DNA of 51,987 bases, from NCBI GenBank assembly GCA_009602725.1, contig WELB01000039.1, forward strand, positions 471,799-523,785, written 5' to 3'. The notes under the pieces are model-generated. The model worked only from the letters and a program-made list of their open reading frames with translations, was not told the DNA's origin and made no database searches. Every line of letters begins with the position of its first letter. Within the stretch, counting starts at the first letter, position 1. The stretch is from Spirogloea muscicola. Its lineage: Eukaryota > Streptophyta > Zygnematophyceae > Spirogloeales > Spirogloeaceae. Below are positions 12,931 through 22,457 of this stretch, in pieces. The translations under genes were made by a program, and so were the position numbers.

Positions 12931-13109
12931 AGTGGGCGTCCAGTCTGCAGCTCCGCACAGGGTATGTAGTTACACCTCAAGAACTCCCTCTGTATACACT
13001 CGGCTGGCTTTTCGTTACAGCCCCATTGCAAACATTGGTAGCTGCGCTCGCTCGAGCCCTCTGACTAGCAAACGGCTTCACATTTTTGCGGCAGCCGCAC
13101 GTCAAGGTC

Positions 13110-13300
13110 AGGAGAGAGAAGAAGAAGCAGCAGCTCTTCCAAAGGGGGTGAAGGCTGTGGAAAGCCAGCTCATAAGCCAATGAATCGAAACAGCTCTTTC
13201 AATGTAAGAAAATGGCTGTGAGAGGCCAGCCCAGAGATATGTACAAGGTCTGAAACTGCCGGAAGGCGCAAAAAGCACGAAACGATCGAGGTCCAGGACG
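13110..13300 (-). repeat. Dispersed hairpin element, inverted copies
   Basis: On the minus strand the conserved order can be read: GCGCCTTCCGGCAGT, then ACCTTGTACAT, then the GGGCTGGCCTCTCACAGCC core (plus coordinates 13214-13232). A second, degenerate core lies at about 13152-13168 (GGCTGTGGAAAGCCAGC). Confidence 0.65.
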
Positions 13301-13385
13301 CTGCCGCTGGTAGATAATGAGCAACAACAGCTCACCACATTCAGGCAGCACGTCCAATCGTCAGCGGCTGCCAGCAAGGTGCGAG

Positions 13386-13500
13386 CTTAGTAACCACCTC
13401 GTCTTTACTAAGCTCCCATCTGCGGTAGTCTCGTGCATAGCTGTGTGGTTAGGCGCCTTTCTGCTCTTTGGACCTTGTCCATTCCTTTTGGAAGAAACAG
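13386..13500 (+). repeat. Dispersed hairpin element without its core
   Basis: The copy has the left blocks TTACTAAGCTCCCATC, CATAGCTGTGTGG and GGCGCC, then GGACCTTGTCCATTCCTTTT. The hairpin core is replaced by GGAAGAAACAGC. It aligns block for block with 51545-51660, which keeps the core. Confidence 0.65.
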
Positions 13501-13509
13501 CTTTTCCAA

Positions 13510-13700
13510 ATTGACAGCAGTGGCTGTGAGAAGAAAGTGGCTCTCCCAAGGGCTGTGAGAGGCTAGCCCGGAAGGATTTGACACGGTTCGAAAGGGCGGG
13601 ATGGCGCTTTTTGTGGGCTGTCCTTGTCAATTCCTTTTGGGCTGGCATCTCCCAGCCACCAGTCAAATCTGGCCGCGCTTGTTCTGGCTTTCCCAGCCCC
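13510..13700. repeat. Two dispersed hairpin elements, head to head
   Basis: The first (about 13510-13590, minus) has the core GGCTGTGAGAGGCTAGCCC. The second (about 13595-13700, plus) has CCTTGTCAATTCCTTTT followed by GGCTGG-CATCTC-CCAGCC (13640-13657). They meet in the GAAAGGGCGGGATGGCGC segment. Confidence 0.65.
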
Positions 13701-13724
13701 CACCTTCTTCGGGAGAGCCAGAAG

Positions 13725-13860
13725 AAAGAGAAGGCGCGCGCGGTGCGCATGAAATTGAAAGGGAGGCCAATTCTAGCCTTACAAATGTCCGGTTAACGGT
13801 GCAGTGGGGACACTAGTATCCCCGAGTGAGCACATGCATGTCTGACAAGCTAAGCTGAGG
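13725..13860 (-). repeat. Dispersed repeat block related to the left end of the window
   Basis: Read on the minus strand it contains TTAGCTTGTCAGA, GTGCTCACTCGGGGATACTA, GAATTGGCCTCCCTTTCAAT and TCATGCGC..CGCGCGCCTTCTCT. The same words occur in the same order at about 14-200 on the plus strand. A partial relative is at 31855-31915. Confidence 0.6.
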
Positions 13861-14029
13861 AGCCAATCCACCACCACGGAAGCCATTAGCCTGGGCTAAT
13901 GCACGCCCAGCACGCTGGTGTATCGCGAGTGCCTGGGAGCGCTGTAGACTCAATGATAGCCGCATTCTATAGCAACGATGGCTTGAAAAAAGAAAAAGCT
14001 CAAGAAAGCCTCTTCTGTGTAGTTCTTTT

Positions 14030-14160
14030 TCGGCACCTCTTTCTTTGGCTTGGGATATTGTCCATTCTTTTTGGGCTGGCTCTGCCAGCCACTCTTCCAT
14101 TTTATTCTTCTCTATGGGCGAGCACTTCTTCTTCTAGAAGTGGGCGATGGCTGTTTGCCA
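14030..14160 (+). repeat. Dispersed hairpin element, sub-family with GGGCGAGCAC flank
   Basis: ATTGTCCATTCTTTTT leads into GGCTGG-CTCTG-CCAGCC (14074-14090), then TCTATGGGCGAGCACTTC. It shares its right flank with the copies at 405-480 and 30000-30075. Confidence 0.68.
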
Positions 14161-15173
14161 ACAAAACGGCACGGCGCCACAACGGGAGCCGTCGTCCCGT
14201 CGCAGCAGCAGGCCGTGGGGGAGCGCCACCGACTGTCCTCGGATAAAGGGAATGAAAGAAAGCGTACGGGAAGCGCGCCCCGCGGTCAAAGGCGTCAGTC
14301 AACGACGTGCCAACCCCCCCGGTCCGGTCGGACCGCCACCGGTCCAAACGGACCGACGCATGCGGGGCTCGCGACCGGCGCCGGTCGGTCGCGCGCCGGC
14401 GGAACGGTCACGCCCTGCAACGGTCGGCGCGGCGAGGAGGGAAGGAGGAGGGAGGTGGGGGCCAGCCGCTGCCCCCGGACCGGGCTCCCCCCCTCCTCCC
14501 CGGCCGATTCTTTCATATCAGCAGCCGCTTTCCCGGCCCGGCCAGCTCCACCCAGCCAGTAAGTACATGTCAAGCTCCCATAAGTGGCCAAGACCTGTGA
14601 CAGCCCAGTGGGGGGAAGGACGGACAGCAGGGGCGACAGGAGCTAGCGCTCGGGGCCAGGATCACGGCGAGAGTGCGGCCACCGCCACCGCCACCGCCGC
14701 CGCCGCCGCCGCTGCGGCCGCTGTTGCTGTTGCTGCCAGCTGCCTGCTGCAGCCCAATCAAGGAGTCCCTGCTCTTCGTATCAGCAGCAGCATTCTTTTT
14801 CTTAGTCTCCGGCTCCTTGCCGCGGGCTTCCGGCAGTGCAGCGAGCAGCACAGCGGCGGAGGGCCGTGTCGGGCTCGGCCGGGTCAGCTAAGGGCCGGCC
14901 GCCTCAGCCGGCTGCCCACTAGCTGCTGCTGGCTCTTGTGGGCCCAACGCTGTGGAGCTGGCCGAGACGGCCCTTCGCCACCAGTGCCCAGGAGGCGGAG
15001 CTCGCTGGAGCCGCAGGTGGGTGAGGCGTTCCCTCCTCCGCACAAACGACTTATCATTCTCGTCAGACGACACCTCACATGCCATGCCAACAAGCGAAAG
15101 CGTTCCTCCTCGTCAATTGGGGATACCATGTTGTGCTGACTTGTCCACTAAGGTCCACCATAGCAGGAGCAGA

Positions 15174-18100
15174 ATGATGGCAAGTGGATCAGCTCGGCGC
15201 TGGGCCGTGCTTGCGCTCCTGGTCGCGGCCGCGCACTCAGCCAGCGCTCAGTTCGACTATGCGGACGCTCTGCAGGTATGACCAGCCAGCCACCGTCCAC
15301 CTCCTTGATGCAGGTGCCATGAGGGTGCGCCATTGACGCAATGCTTGAGGTACTTCTGTGCTGTCACCGGCAATGTGAGCTAGACTGGCCAGGCAATTGA
15401 GTGCGCAAGTGTTGCTAATACTTTACTACGGAGTTATTGTCCTGCAGAAGAGCATACTCTTCCTGGAGGCCCAACGGTCGGGCCCACTCCCAGGCCCGAG
15501 TTCGCCCCGTCCACAGCGCATGGGCTGGCGAGGAGACAGCGCGCTTACCGACGGCTTTGCTCCTCCTGGCATGGTATGCGCCAATGACTAGTAGCCTGTA
15601 TGATTTGTTTAGGTGTTGTTCGAGGTGAACCAGCAAAGTCTGCATCTTGAGGCTCTCCCAGCAATGCAAACGCTTTATGCAGCTTCATAAGGATATCTCT
15701 TTATTACAGCGTCACAGGAAGAGTGTTGAGTGACCAGCTTTGATCTGCTGCCAAAGCCCGAAGCCCGCCCTATGCTTGCAAGCTTTTGTCTGTCTTGTTG
15801 TCGCCGCCCTCTTGAGGCTACTTGGAGTCCAATGCTGACGCTTTCGTTGGACCTGTGCGCCAATGTGAAGCTTGATCTCGTCGGCGGTTACTACGACTCA
15901 GGTGACAATGTCAAGTTCAATTTCCCTATGGCGTTCTCCATGACGACACTTGCCTACAATGTCATCGAGTACAGAGCACAGCTCCAAGAAGCGGGCCAAC
16001 TAGATGTGAGCATGCAGCCCTCCCTTAATTGTTGCGGATAGTCGTTTGCATTTTGTAAGTTGACTGATGTTGACCAGGTCTGTTTATCAATGCACAATAC
16101 CTCCTTTCAGCTGACAAATTATGTAATTTGCAAGGGCCATAAGTGCAGCCGCTACAGAGCTACAATGTGAAACCTGACTACTAGCTTCCATGCACAGTAT
16201 GCGCTCGATGCCATCAGGTGGGGTACTGACTACTTCCTCAAGTGCCACTCAGCACCCACAACACTATGGGGGGAGGTACAACCCCGTTTTCACCAGGCTA
16301 CACTCCAAATCTTGATTTTGACTCTCTGCCGCGCAATACCTGACGTCCATGTAAACTGCGTCAAGGAAGTCTAAGTCACCAGCGCTGCAACTGGTGCAGG
16401 TTGGTGAAGGACAGAGCGATCACAGCTGCTGGGCTCGACCAGAGCAGATGAAGACCCCCAGGACTCCGTATCAGATCAACCAAACAAGTGCTGGCACAGA
16501 GCTTGCAGCAGAGACAGCTGCAGCAATGGCTGCTGCCTCTATAGCTTTCCAGCCTTCGGATCCGGTGTATGCGAACACCTTATCAGCCCACGCTCAGCAG
16601 GTAATTTGCTTAGCTGGATTTTTGCCTTTTGCCTTATGCTATTTACCAGTGACGGAATAAGACTGATCCTGCAGAGAGGCCATCTTCAATCACGCAGCAG
16701 AGATCAGTGGACCTCTTGCAGGGGTGCCGAAACTGATTGTCCTAATGACTATGCTTGGCTGGGAGCAGCTATTCACCTTCAGTGATTCCTTCCGCGGAGA
16801 CTATGCACAGTCCATCAGTGTCGTCTCTGGCTTCTACAATTCATTTTCAGGATACAAGGTATGTGCATGCTTGCGCTCTTGTTCCTAGGATGTCAAATAC
16901 TTTAATTGTGAAGGCATGATTGACGTTATGTGCAAGCATGGGCGGCAGCCTTGCAGCACACATACGCTTACTGGTAGCTTGGCATTTGACCAGGATGAGC
17001 TACTGTGGGCCGCTGCTTGGCTGTGGTGGGCGACCGGCAAGGACACGTACCTCCAGTACTGCATGGACAATGCCGCCAGCTTTGGTGGTACAACAATGAG
17101 CAAAGTGGAGTTCTCTTGGGATGACAAAATGGCCGGTGCTCAGATCCTCCTCACAAAGGTCGTCTGCAGCACCAAGGATGATAGCTAAAGCTTCATCATT
17201 GTGCAGCAATTTTATGGCGCAGATCAGCTAGGTGCTATTGAGGGTGCTGTCAATCAATCTAATTATCTCACAAGACCAGATTCGGCCCTGAACTGGTGGC
17301 TGCAGATATTGCTGCAGAACAAGGCTGCTCCAGCATTTCAGAGCACTTTAGCAACATACAGGTTGCGTGCCGAGGACTTCGTCTGCGCAGTCATGCAGGC
17401 TGCTACAACTGGGCAGCAAGTTCAACGCACGCCTGGTAACGACCAAGCAGATAGAGTGTTGCGGTCAGCTGTGGTGTTTGTTATGAGCTGCGCTGCAGAG
17501 AAGGGTAGCTTGCAGTGACTGTGTGCAGCTCAGTTTTGCTATGGACAAGGGCATACTGTATGCCGGCTGTGTGCCAACCTTGGACTCGTTCCTATGCATG
17601 AGATATTTGCATCTCTTGACATGTCTCTGGCAATGGCTGCTGCAGCGGGGCTGATCTATGTTCGGGAGTGGAGCAACTTGCAGTATGCCGGCTCAGCCAC
17701 AATGCTCATTACAATCTATGCCGACTACCTCGCAGCTGCGGGTCAAAGCCTGACATGCGGTACCCGGAGCTTTTCACCGGGCCAAATTCTGGCTTTTGCG
17801 AAGACGCAGGTGACCATCCTCTCCATGTGCATCTTCTCCATCTGCATCATTCAGAACGTGCCTTGATTGACAGAGTGCTGGTGCGCAAGGCTACTGCTCC
17901 ATGCATGCAGATTAAAGCATCTGTGTGTTTGTTATCAGGTGGACTACGTCCTTGGAAACAATCCTCTCAAGCTTAGCTACATGGTCGGATTCAGCTCCAA
18001 CTACCCCACCATGGTCCACCATCGCGGTGCCTCGATCGTGAGCATCTTCCAGGACCCCGAGGAGTTCTCCTGCAACGACGGCTTCAACAAGTTCTACTAC

Positions 18101-20132
18101 AGCAAGGCAAATATCTATATCTACTTGCAGACCTCCATCGTGGCCTATACAATCCAAAGATTTGCTCTGCTTGGGAGTCAAGTGCACTATTTCAGGACCA
18201 TCAAGACAGATTCTGATGGTGCTCGTTTTCGCATGCAGGGCCCAAATCCGAACGTACTTATCGGATCCATCATTGGGGGCCCAGATGCAAAGGACGGGTT
18301 TGTGCAGAGCCGCCAGAACTTCATGCAGTGCGAGCCGTCAACGTACCTCAACACGGTGATCGTGGGCCCGCTGGCCAAGATCAACGACGGCGCAGTGCCG
18401 TCGACGCCGGCCAACTTCACGCTGCCTAGTACGATACAGCCCGCCAACCCCCCACCGCCACCACCGTCGCCGCCGCCTTTGCCACCACCAGGCTCCGGTC
18501 CACTGCCGCCACCGTCGCCGCCGTCACCTCCGCCTCCGCCTCCATCGCCGTCCCCACCACCATTTTCCCCGCCGCCTCCATTCCCGCCGTGCGGCCCACC
18601 TTCTCCACCTGACCTCTCTGCGTCCTCCCCGCCGCCGCCGCCACCGCTGACACAGCTGTCACCACCACTGCTCCTGCCGCCACCTCCTTCACCACCACGG
18701 CCTCCTCCGCCACCTCCGCCGCCGCCTAATGCTGGAACTTCACAGCCGCCGCCACCTCCCAGCTCACCATCCATCAAGACTACGCTACAGCCACCACCAC
18801 CCCCGCCGCCAGCCCTACTTGTCACACGCCCACCACCACCTCCGCCGCCTCTGCCGTTACTATCACCGCCTCCGCCAACGCCGTCTACGCCGCCGCCGCC
18901 ACCGCCGCCGTCACCTTCACCATTCCCAATGCAGTTGCATCCCCCGCCACCACCACGGGAGCTCCAGACCTCTCCACCGCCTCTGCTGCCACCTCCACCA
19001 CCAGCCTCCGCAACTCCACCTGGTGCGCTCCTTGTGACCATCACGGTCCCATGGAGACGCTGTGCCTCGCCCAACTGCTCCGCATGCCATGACAATGCTA
19101 CCTCTGACCGCAATGCCTTGCCAATATCCAAGTTGGTGTTACCGAAATGCTGAGGAGCTGAATGATTTCCTGCAGAGTGCTGTTAGATTTTGCTGTAAGT
19201 GTCACAGTTACAGTAACAGTAACAGCAACAGTAACAGTCATAGGCTGTCCACCGTCGTAACGACAAGCTTGTGGCAACGTTGTGTGCAGTCGGCAAGAAG
19301 GCGCACAACTGCAAGAACAAGGCGCACTGCCCGTCGCTGCGCAGCCCGCCGAAGAAGGGCGGCCACCACCCGCCCGGCGTGGGCCACCGCGTGGGCCACC
19401 ACCCGCCGGGCGTCGGCCACCACCACCGGCGTCTCCTGGCAGAGCCGCCGGCAGCGGCGTCGCCAGTTGGACAGGAGCAAGTGCCATGGCGGCCGATGAC
19501 ACGAGAGGAGATGGCACGGCGGCCCCGAGTCCTCGTCCCGGCGGAGGTGGCGGCGGCGAGGGCGGCCATGGAGGAGGAGGAGCAGCCCAAGGCGGCGAAG
19601 AAGCAGCAGAAGCTGCTGGTGCTCCCCTGCGCAGCGCCGCCGCCGCCGTCGCCGCCGCCGCCCGTCCCCGTGCCCCCCGGCGCCCCGCCTGCCCCCGGCT
19701 CGCCTGGTAAGCCCACGAAGCTACACCCCAAGACGACCCCAAGCAGCCATGTAGCCATGGCGTCTGTGCTGCTGGAAGACCAGAGCCTAACGTCCTCTGG
19801 CTATGTGCTGCGCAGCGGCGGGCCTTGGTGAGACGGGCAATGCCCAGGTGAGCGTTCTGACGACCACTTCTGGCAGCTGGGGTGCCTCCGACGGCGGCAC
19901 CTTCACCAATTACCAGGTGACCGTCACAAACTTGGGTGCGCAGCCGGTTGTGGCGATCGGCATCACCTGCACTGGCTTCAGCCCCACAGGGTCGTGGGGG
20001 ATCACACAAGCTGGCACGACGTGTATGTTGCCTAGCTACGTCTTCCCACTTGCGCCGGGAGCGAAGTACAGCTTCGGTTACATCCAGGAGAACACGCCCG
20101 CGCTTTTCCAGGTCTCAAGTGTCGGGCTTTAA
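15174..20132 (+). CDS. Secreted GH9 endoglucanase with Pro-rich linker and C-terminal CBM49-like domain
   Basis: The enzyme cleaves beta-1,4-glucan. Exons are 15174-15275, 15448-15573, 15871-16005, 16198-16275, 16400-16600, 16769-16858, 16994-17158, 17342-17435 (a start at 17207 is possible), 17646-17809, 17939-18106, 18239 to about 19021, about 19282-19706 and 19816-20132. Residues 1-26 form a signal peptide ([14 protein letters not shown]). GH9 marks in order are [33 protein letters not shown] (catalytic base Asp), [56 protein letters not shown] and the catalytic acid Glu in QCEPSTY. A Ser-Pro linker of about 200 residues follows, then a basic His/Gly-Pro segment, then a CBM49-like module ([33 protein letters not shown]). 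This order matches class C plant GH9 enzymes. The join between the linker exons (19021-19282) is uncertain. The intron 18107-18238 begins with GC. Confidence 0.9.
18107..18238 (+). other. In-frame GC-AG intron (exitron-like) in the GH9 gene
   Basis: The 132-nt segment lies between FNKFYYSK and GPNPNVL, which are adjacent in GH9 proteins. It starts AAG|GCAAAT and ends GCATGCAG|GGC. It has no stop codon and is a multiple of three, so its retention would add 44 residues beginning [10 protein letters not shown]. Family alignment argues for removal; the non-canonical donor is seen directly. Confidence 0.65.
18445..19025 (+). repeat. Low-complexity Pro/Ser codon repeat (CCN/TCN) coding the GH9 linker
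   Basis: About 190 codons are almost all CCA/CCG/CCT with TCA/TCG/TCT. This is the hydroxyproline-rich linker type common in volvocine and other green algal wall proteins. The antisense strand is an equally long Gly-rich open frame, which I treat as a shadow. Confidence 0.85.
19204..19238 (+). repeat. CAGTAA microsatellite in a GH9 intron
   Basis: About six imperfect copies of a 6-bp unit (CAGTAA/CAGCAA) follow a strong donor-like GCT|GTAAGT at 19195. They lie inside the probable last-linker intron. Confidence 0.7.
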
Positions 20133-20801
20133 GAGCATCCAGCAAAGGTGGTTCTAGAATCACACGGCAGGCAGGTTCGACAGTGATTTGGAAGAAAATC
20201 ACTTTTTTTAGTCAGTGTCACTCGTATTTAGACGTAGGACCACCCAAGCTTTGCGTCCAAAAGCCGCTGCTATAGCTACCTGCACCACCTCGGTGTCTTG
20301 CATTATGGCCAGATTGACTGACCATTGACCATAAAACGCTTGCCCACATAGCCGGCTGCACGGATCCCAACGTTAGACTTTACTTTAGAACATTTATCCT
20401 TACAAGAGTTGCTTAAACAGCTGGAAGGTGGTTGATTGGCTTGAGCATATCAACCACCTATTTCTGTATTATATCCTACTTGTCTTTCCAAACTTTGACA
20501 CATTCTGTTTAGTAACTGGTTTGAAGGGCTCAGTCACTGTGGTGCTAGTGCAATCTGCCATCAACTTACGCACGTGTATCCTCCTTGAGCTAGCAACATC
20601 TGATTGATCATCTAGCTGGCAAGCATTACCCCTAAGTGGTGGCAAAGGAAAGATGAAAGTATCAATCAGTAAAGAGTAGGCAATGTAAATAACAATGTAT
20701 TCAAAGTAACGAATTAGAGAAGTGCTCCTGAGTAATGCAAGATTTCGTGGCCATTAGCAGAGCAACTGCCTTCTGTGGACCAGTCAAAGAAGGTGGACTA
20801 G
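20133..20801. other. Convergent spacer between GH9 and elongase genes
   Basis: Both 3' UTRs lie here. TGTAA at 20684-20688 (plus) could serve the GH9 gene, and TTACA near 20398 (minus TGTAA) the elongase, in which case the two transcripts would overlap. I see no open frame, hairpin element or recognisable repeat. Confidence 0.55.
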
Positions 20802-21844
20802 CTAGTCGGACTTGGCAGACACCTCTGCACCTGCTGTGATCGCATTCTTTGCCATTCGACCGGCGTACTGCTGCCGATGGAAGCGAACAAAGAGGAGTAG
20901 CAGCGTGAAGTTGAAGGCAACATTGAAGAGCCAGCTGTAGAAGCCGGAGCAGCCTTCGTGCCGGGTCACGTGGAGGTATAGGAAGGGTATGGAGACAGCA
21001 AAGCTGAAGACAAACTGCACAATCTGGAGGTTGGTGACGAGCTTGCGCCAGGGTGGGGGCCAACCAAGGCAGTGGAGAAAGTAGTAGAAGTACATGACGA
21101 CGTGGATGCCCGTGTTGGTCAGGAGCGCGATCGTCTGCAACAGAGCACCATGAGAGCACGGCTTAGGTGATGCTTCCATTTGGAGCTCGCCATGGCAGAT
21201 AGGAAACATCAGCCTGCACCTCTTGACCCCTTGGATTCACATATCTATGTCCCATATTACCACCAGATGTTGGTGTTGCTGTGCTGTTCTCCTGCCGCCT
21301 CTATGGAGCCTCTATTGCCTTTCATGCTTGTACCCCTAGCCTGTGTAGCCCCTTGAGCTGCAGCCTTGGCACATGCATTGCCAGCAGCCTGCTTGGAAAG
21401 GGCTAGTAACAGACGCTCGAACAGCTGCATCAGTGGACAAATGGCGGACGGGAAGGATGGTGGGCTGCGCAGCCGGTGCCAGTGCAGAGGTGGAGTGGCA
21501 CCTGCAGCGACTGCTGGTCGTGGAGCCAGAGGTAGCACATGACGAGGACGAGGGCGTGGTGGTAGACGTGGAGGAGCGTGAGGGGCTTGGCGCGGAGGAG
21601 GAGGAGGGCGGTGTCCAGGAGCTCGTAGTACTTGCTCAGGTAGTAGGCGTACGACCAGAAGAACATGCGCCCGACGGGGCGCGTGCGCGGCGGCAGGCAG
21701 AAGAGCCAGGCGTGGCGCTTGAAGGCGTCGTCGCCGGCGCCCCACATCCACGNGCGCCGCCGGCGACGACGCCCACGTCTCGCCGCGCCGCCAGGCGAAG
21801 CCCCGCACTGCCGGCGCGTCCGCCGCCCACCGCCAGAACCCCAT
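20802..21844 (-). CDS. ELO-type fatty-acid elongase (3-ketoacyl-CoA synthase), N-terminus interrupted by an N
   Basis: Exon 1 is 21844-21502 and exon 2 is 21134-20802, joined in phase (QQSLQ|TIALLTN). ELO proteins catalyse the condensing step of very-long-chain fatty-acid elongation in the ER membrane. The sequence shows LPPRTRPVGRMFFWSYAYYL, SKYYELLDTALLLL, the histidine box HVYHH (HVYHHALV), TGIHVVMYFYYFL and LQIVQFVFSF, which together are diagnostic. The frame starting at the ATG (MGFWRWAADAP) does not join the catalytic frame. A lone N at 21753 in a GC-rich stretch separates them, and exon 1 as given is 343 nt, not phase-compatible. The first membrane segments expected in a family of about 270-300 aa are missing, so the N probably stands for a larger gap. 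The C-terminus is AEVSAKSD, without a KKxx retrieval signal. Substrate length cannot be told. Confidence 0.88.
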
Positions 21845-22457
21845 GGCCGCCGTCGCCAAGTGGGCAGGAAGGCGGGGGTTCAACGATTAGGGTTTAGGGT
21901 TTATAGGTTTAGGGGCCGCGGTGAGGGCTGCGGGGCCTCGGGTCGCGGCGCCGCCGACGGCTGCCGATGTGCGCTGACCAGCGGAAGCCGCGACGGCCGC
22001 CGTCGCCAGAGCGGGATCCGATCGGGCAATGCACAAAGCGATCGGGGCGTGTCTTAAAGGCCGCTGTGCGGCGGCGGCGGAAAGGGCGGCGGCAGGTGCG
22101 GCGGGAAGTGCGGCGGGATTTGCGCCGGGCCTTGCGGGACCGGAGGACTTGGCGAGGTTGGGACGCCACGTCGGCGCCGTCGTGGATGCCATGTAGGTGC
22201 ACGTGCACAAAGCCCAGCCACGTCAGACCGGCCACCATTCTCCCCATCTGGCTGCGCTGGGCTTAAACCCCAAACCCCGCCGCGCGGCAGCCTCGGCCTC
22301 CCCCGAGTCCGCCGCCGGCGGCGGCGGCGGCGGAGTTGGCGGCGGTGGCGACGGCGGCGTCGGCGGCGGGGGAGGCGGCGGCGGGGAGGCGTCTGTAGAC
22401 GAGGGGTCTGCCATCCGGCGGCGGCTCCTGTGACGCGCGCGAGCTCGGGGGCCCGCC
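21845..22457. promoter_or_regulatory. Divergent promoter region, elongase / TPR gene
   Basis: About 610 bp separate the two start codons. The region is very GC-rich, with GCG runs at 22310-22390. At 21885-21915 there is a TTTAGGG-like tract containing TTAGGGTTT, 43 bp upstream of the elongase ATG. No hairpin element is present. Confidence 0.5.
21885..21915 (-). promoter_or_regulatory. Telo-box-like tract upstream of the elongase
   Basis: On the minus (coding) strand it reads AAACCCTAA within about 2.5 degenerate telomere-like units. In land plants this telo-box is a known promoter/5'-UTR element of growth-related genes. Function here is inference from position. Confidence 0.5.

Larger units (their letters stand above)
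12931..15173. other. Repeat-filled spacer upstream of the GH9 gene
   Basis: From about 13110 to 14160 this is a pile of dispersed hairpin elements in both orientations. From 14230 to 15150 it is GC-rich and probably promoter and 5' UTR. Around 14310-14430 there are many CGGTC/GACCG words forming short palindromes, and GCC runs follow at 14680-14720. A long plus frame (14147-15139) is open only because of composition, and I do not call it a gene. Confidence 0.6.

Noticed and set aside
14147-15139. 330-aa plus-strand open frame upstream of GH9
   Set aside because: Composition-driven (Arg/Pro/Gly), starts inside a hairpin element, and has no domain; the secreted GH9 start at 15174 has its own signal peptide.
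16601-16768. Open frame through a GH9 intron ([19 protein letters not shown]...)
   Set aside because: Joining HAQQ directly to LFTFSDSF restores the family sequence; the segment has GT-AG ends and is read as intron.
17207-17341. 45 extra residues ([13 protein letters not shown]...) at the start of a GH9 exon
   Set aside because: Also phase-compatible, but the shorter exon from 17342 gives the spacing seen in GH9 relatives; kept as an alternative.
18187-19131. 314-aa Gly-rich open frame on the minus strand
   Set aside because: It is the antisense of the Ser/Pro linker codons of the GH9 gene; Pro codons read backwards give Gly.
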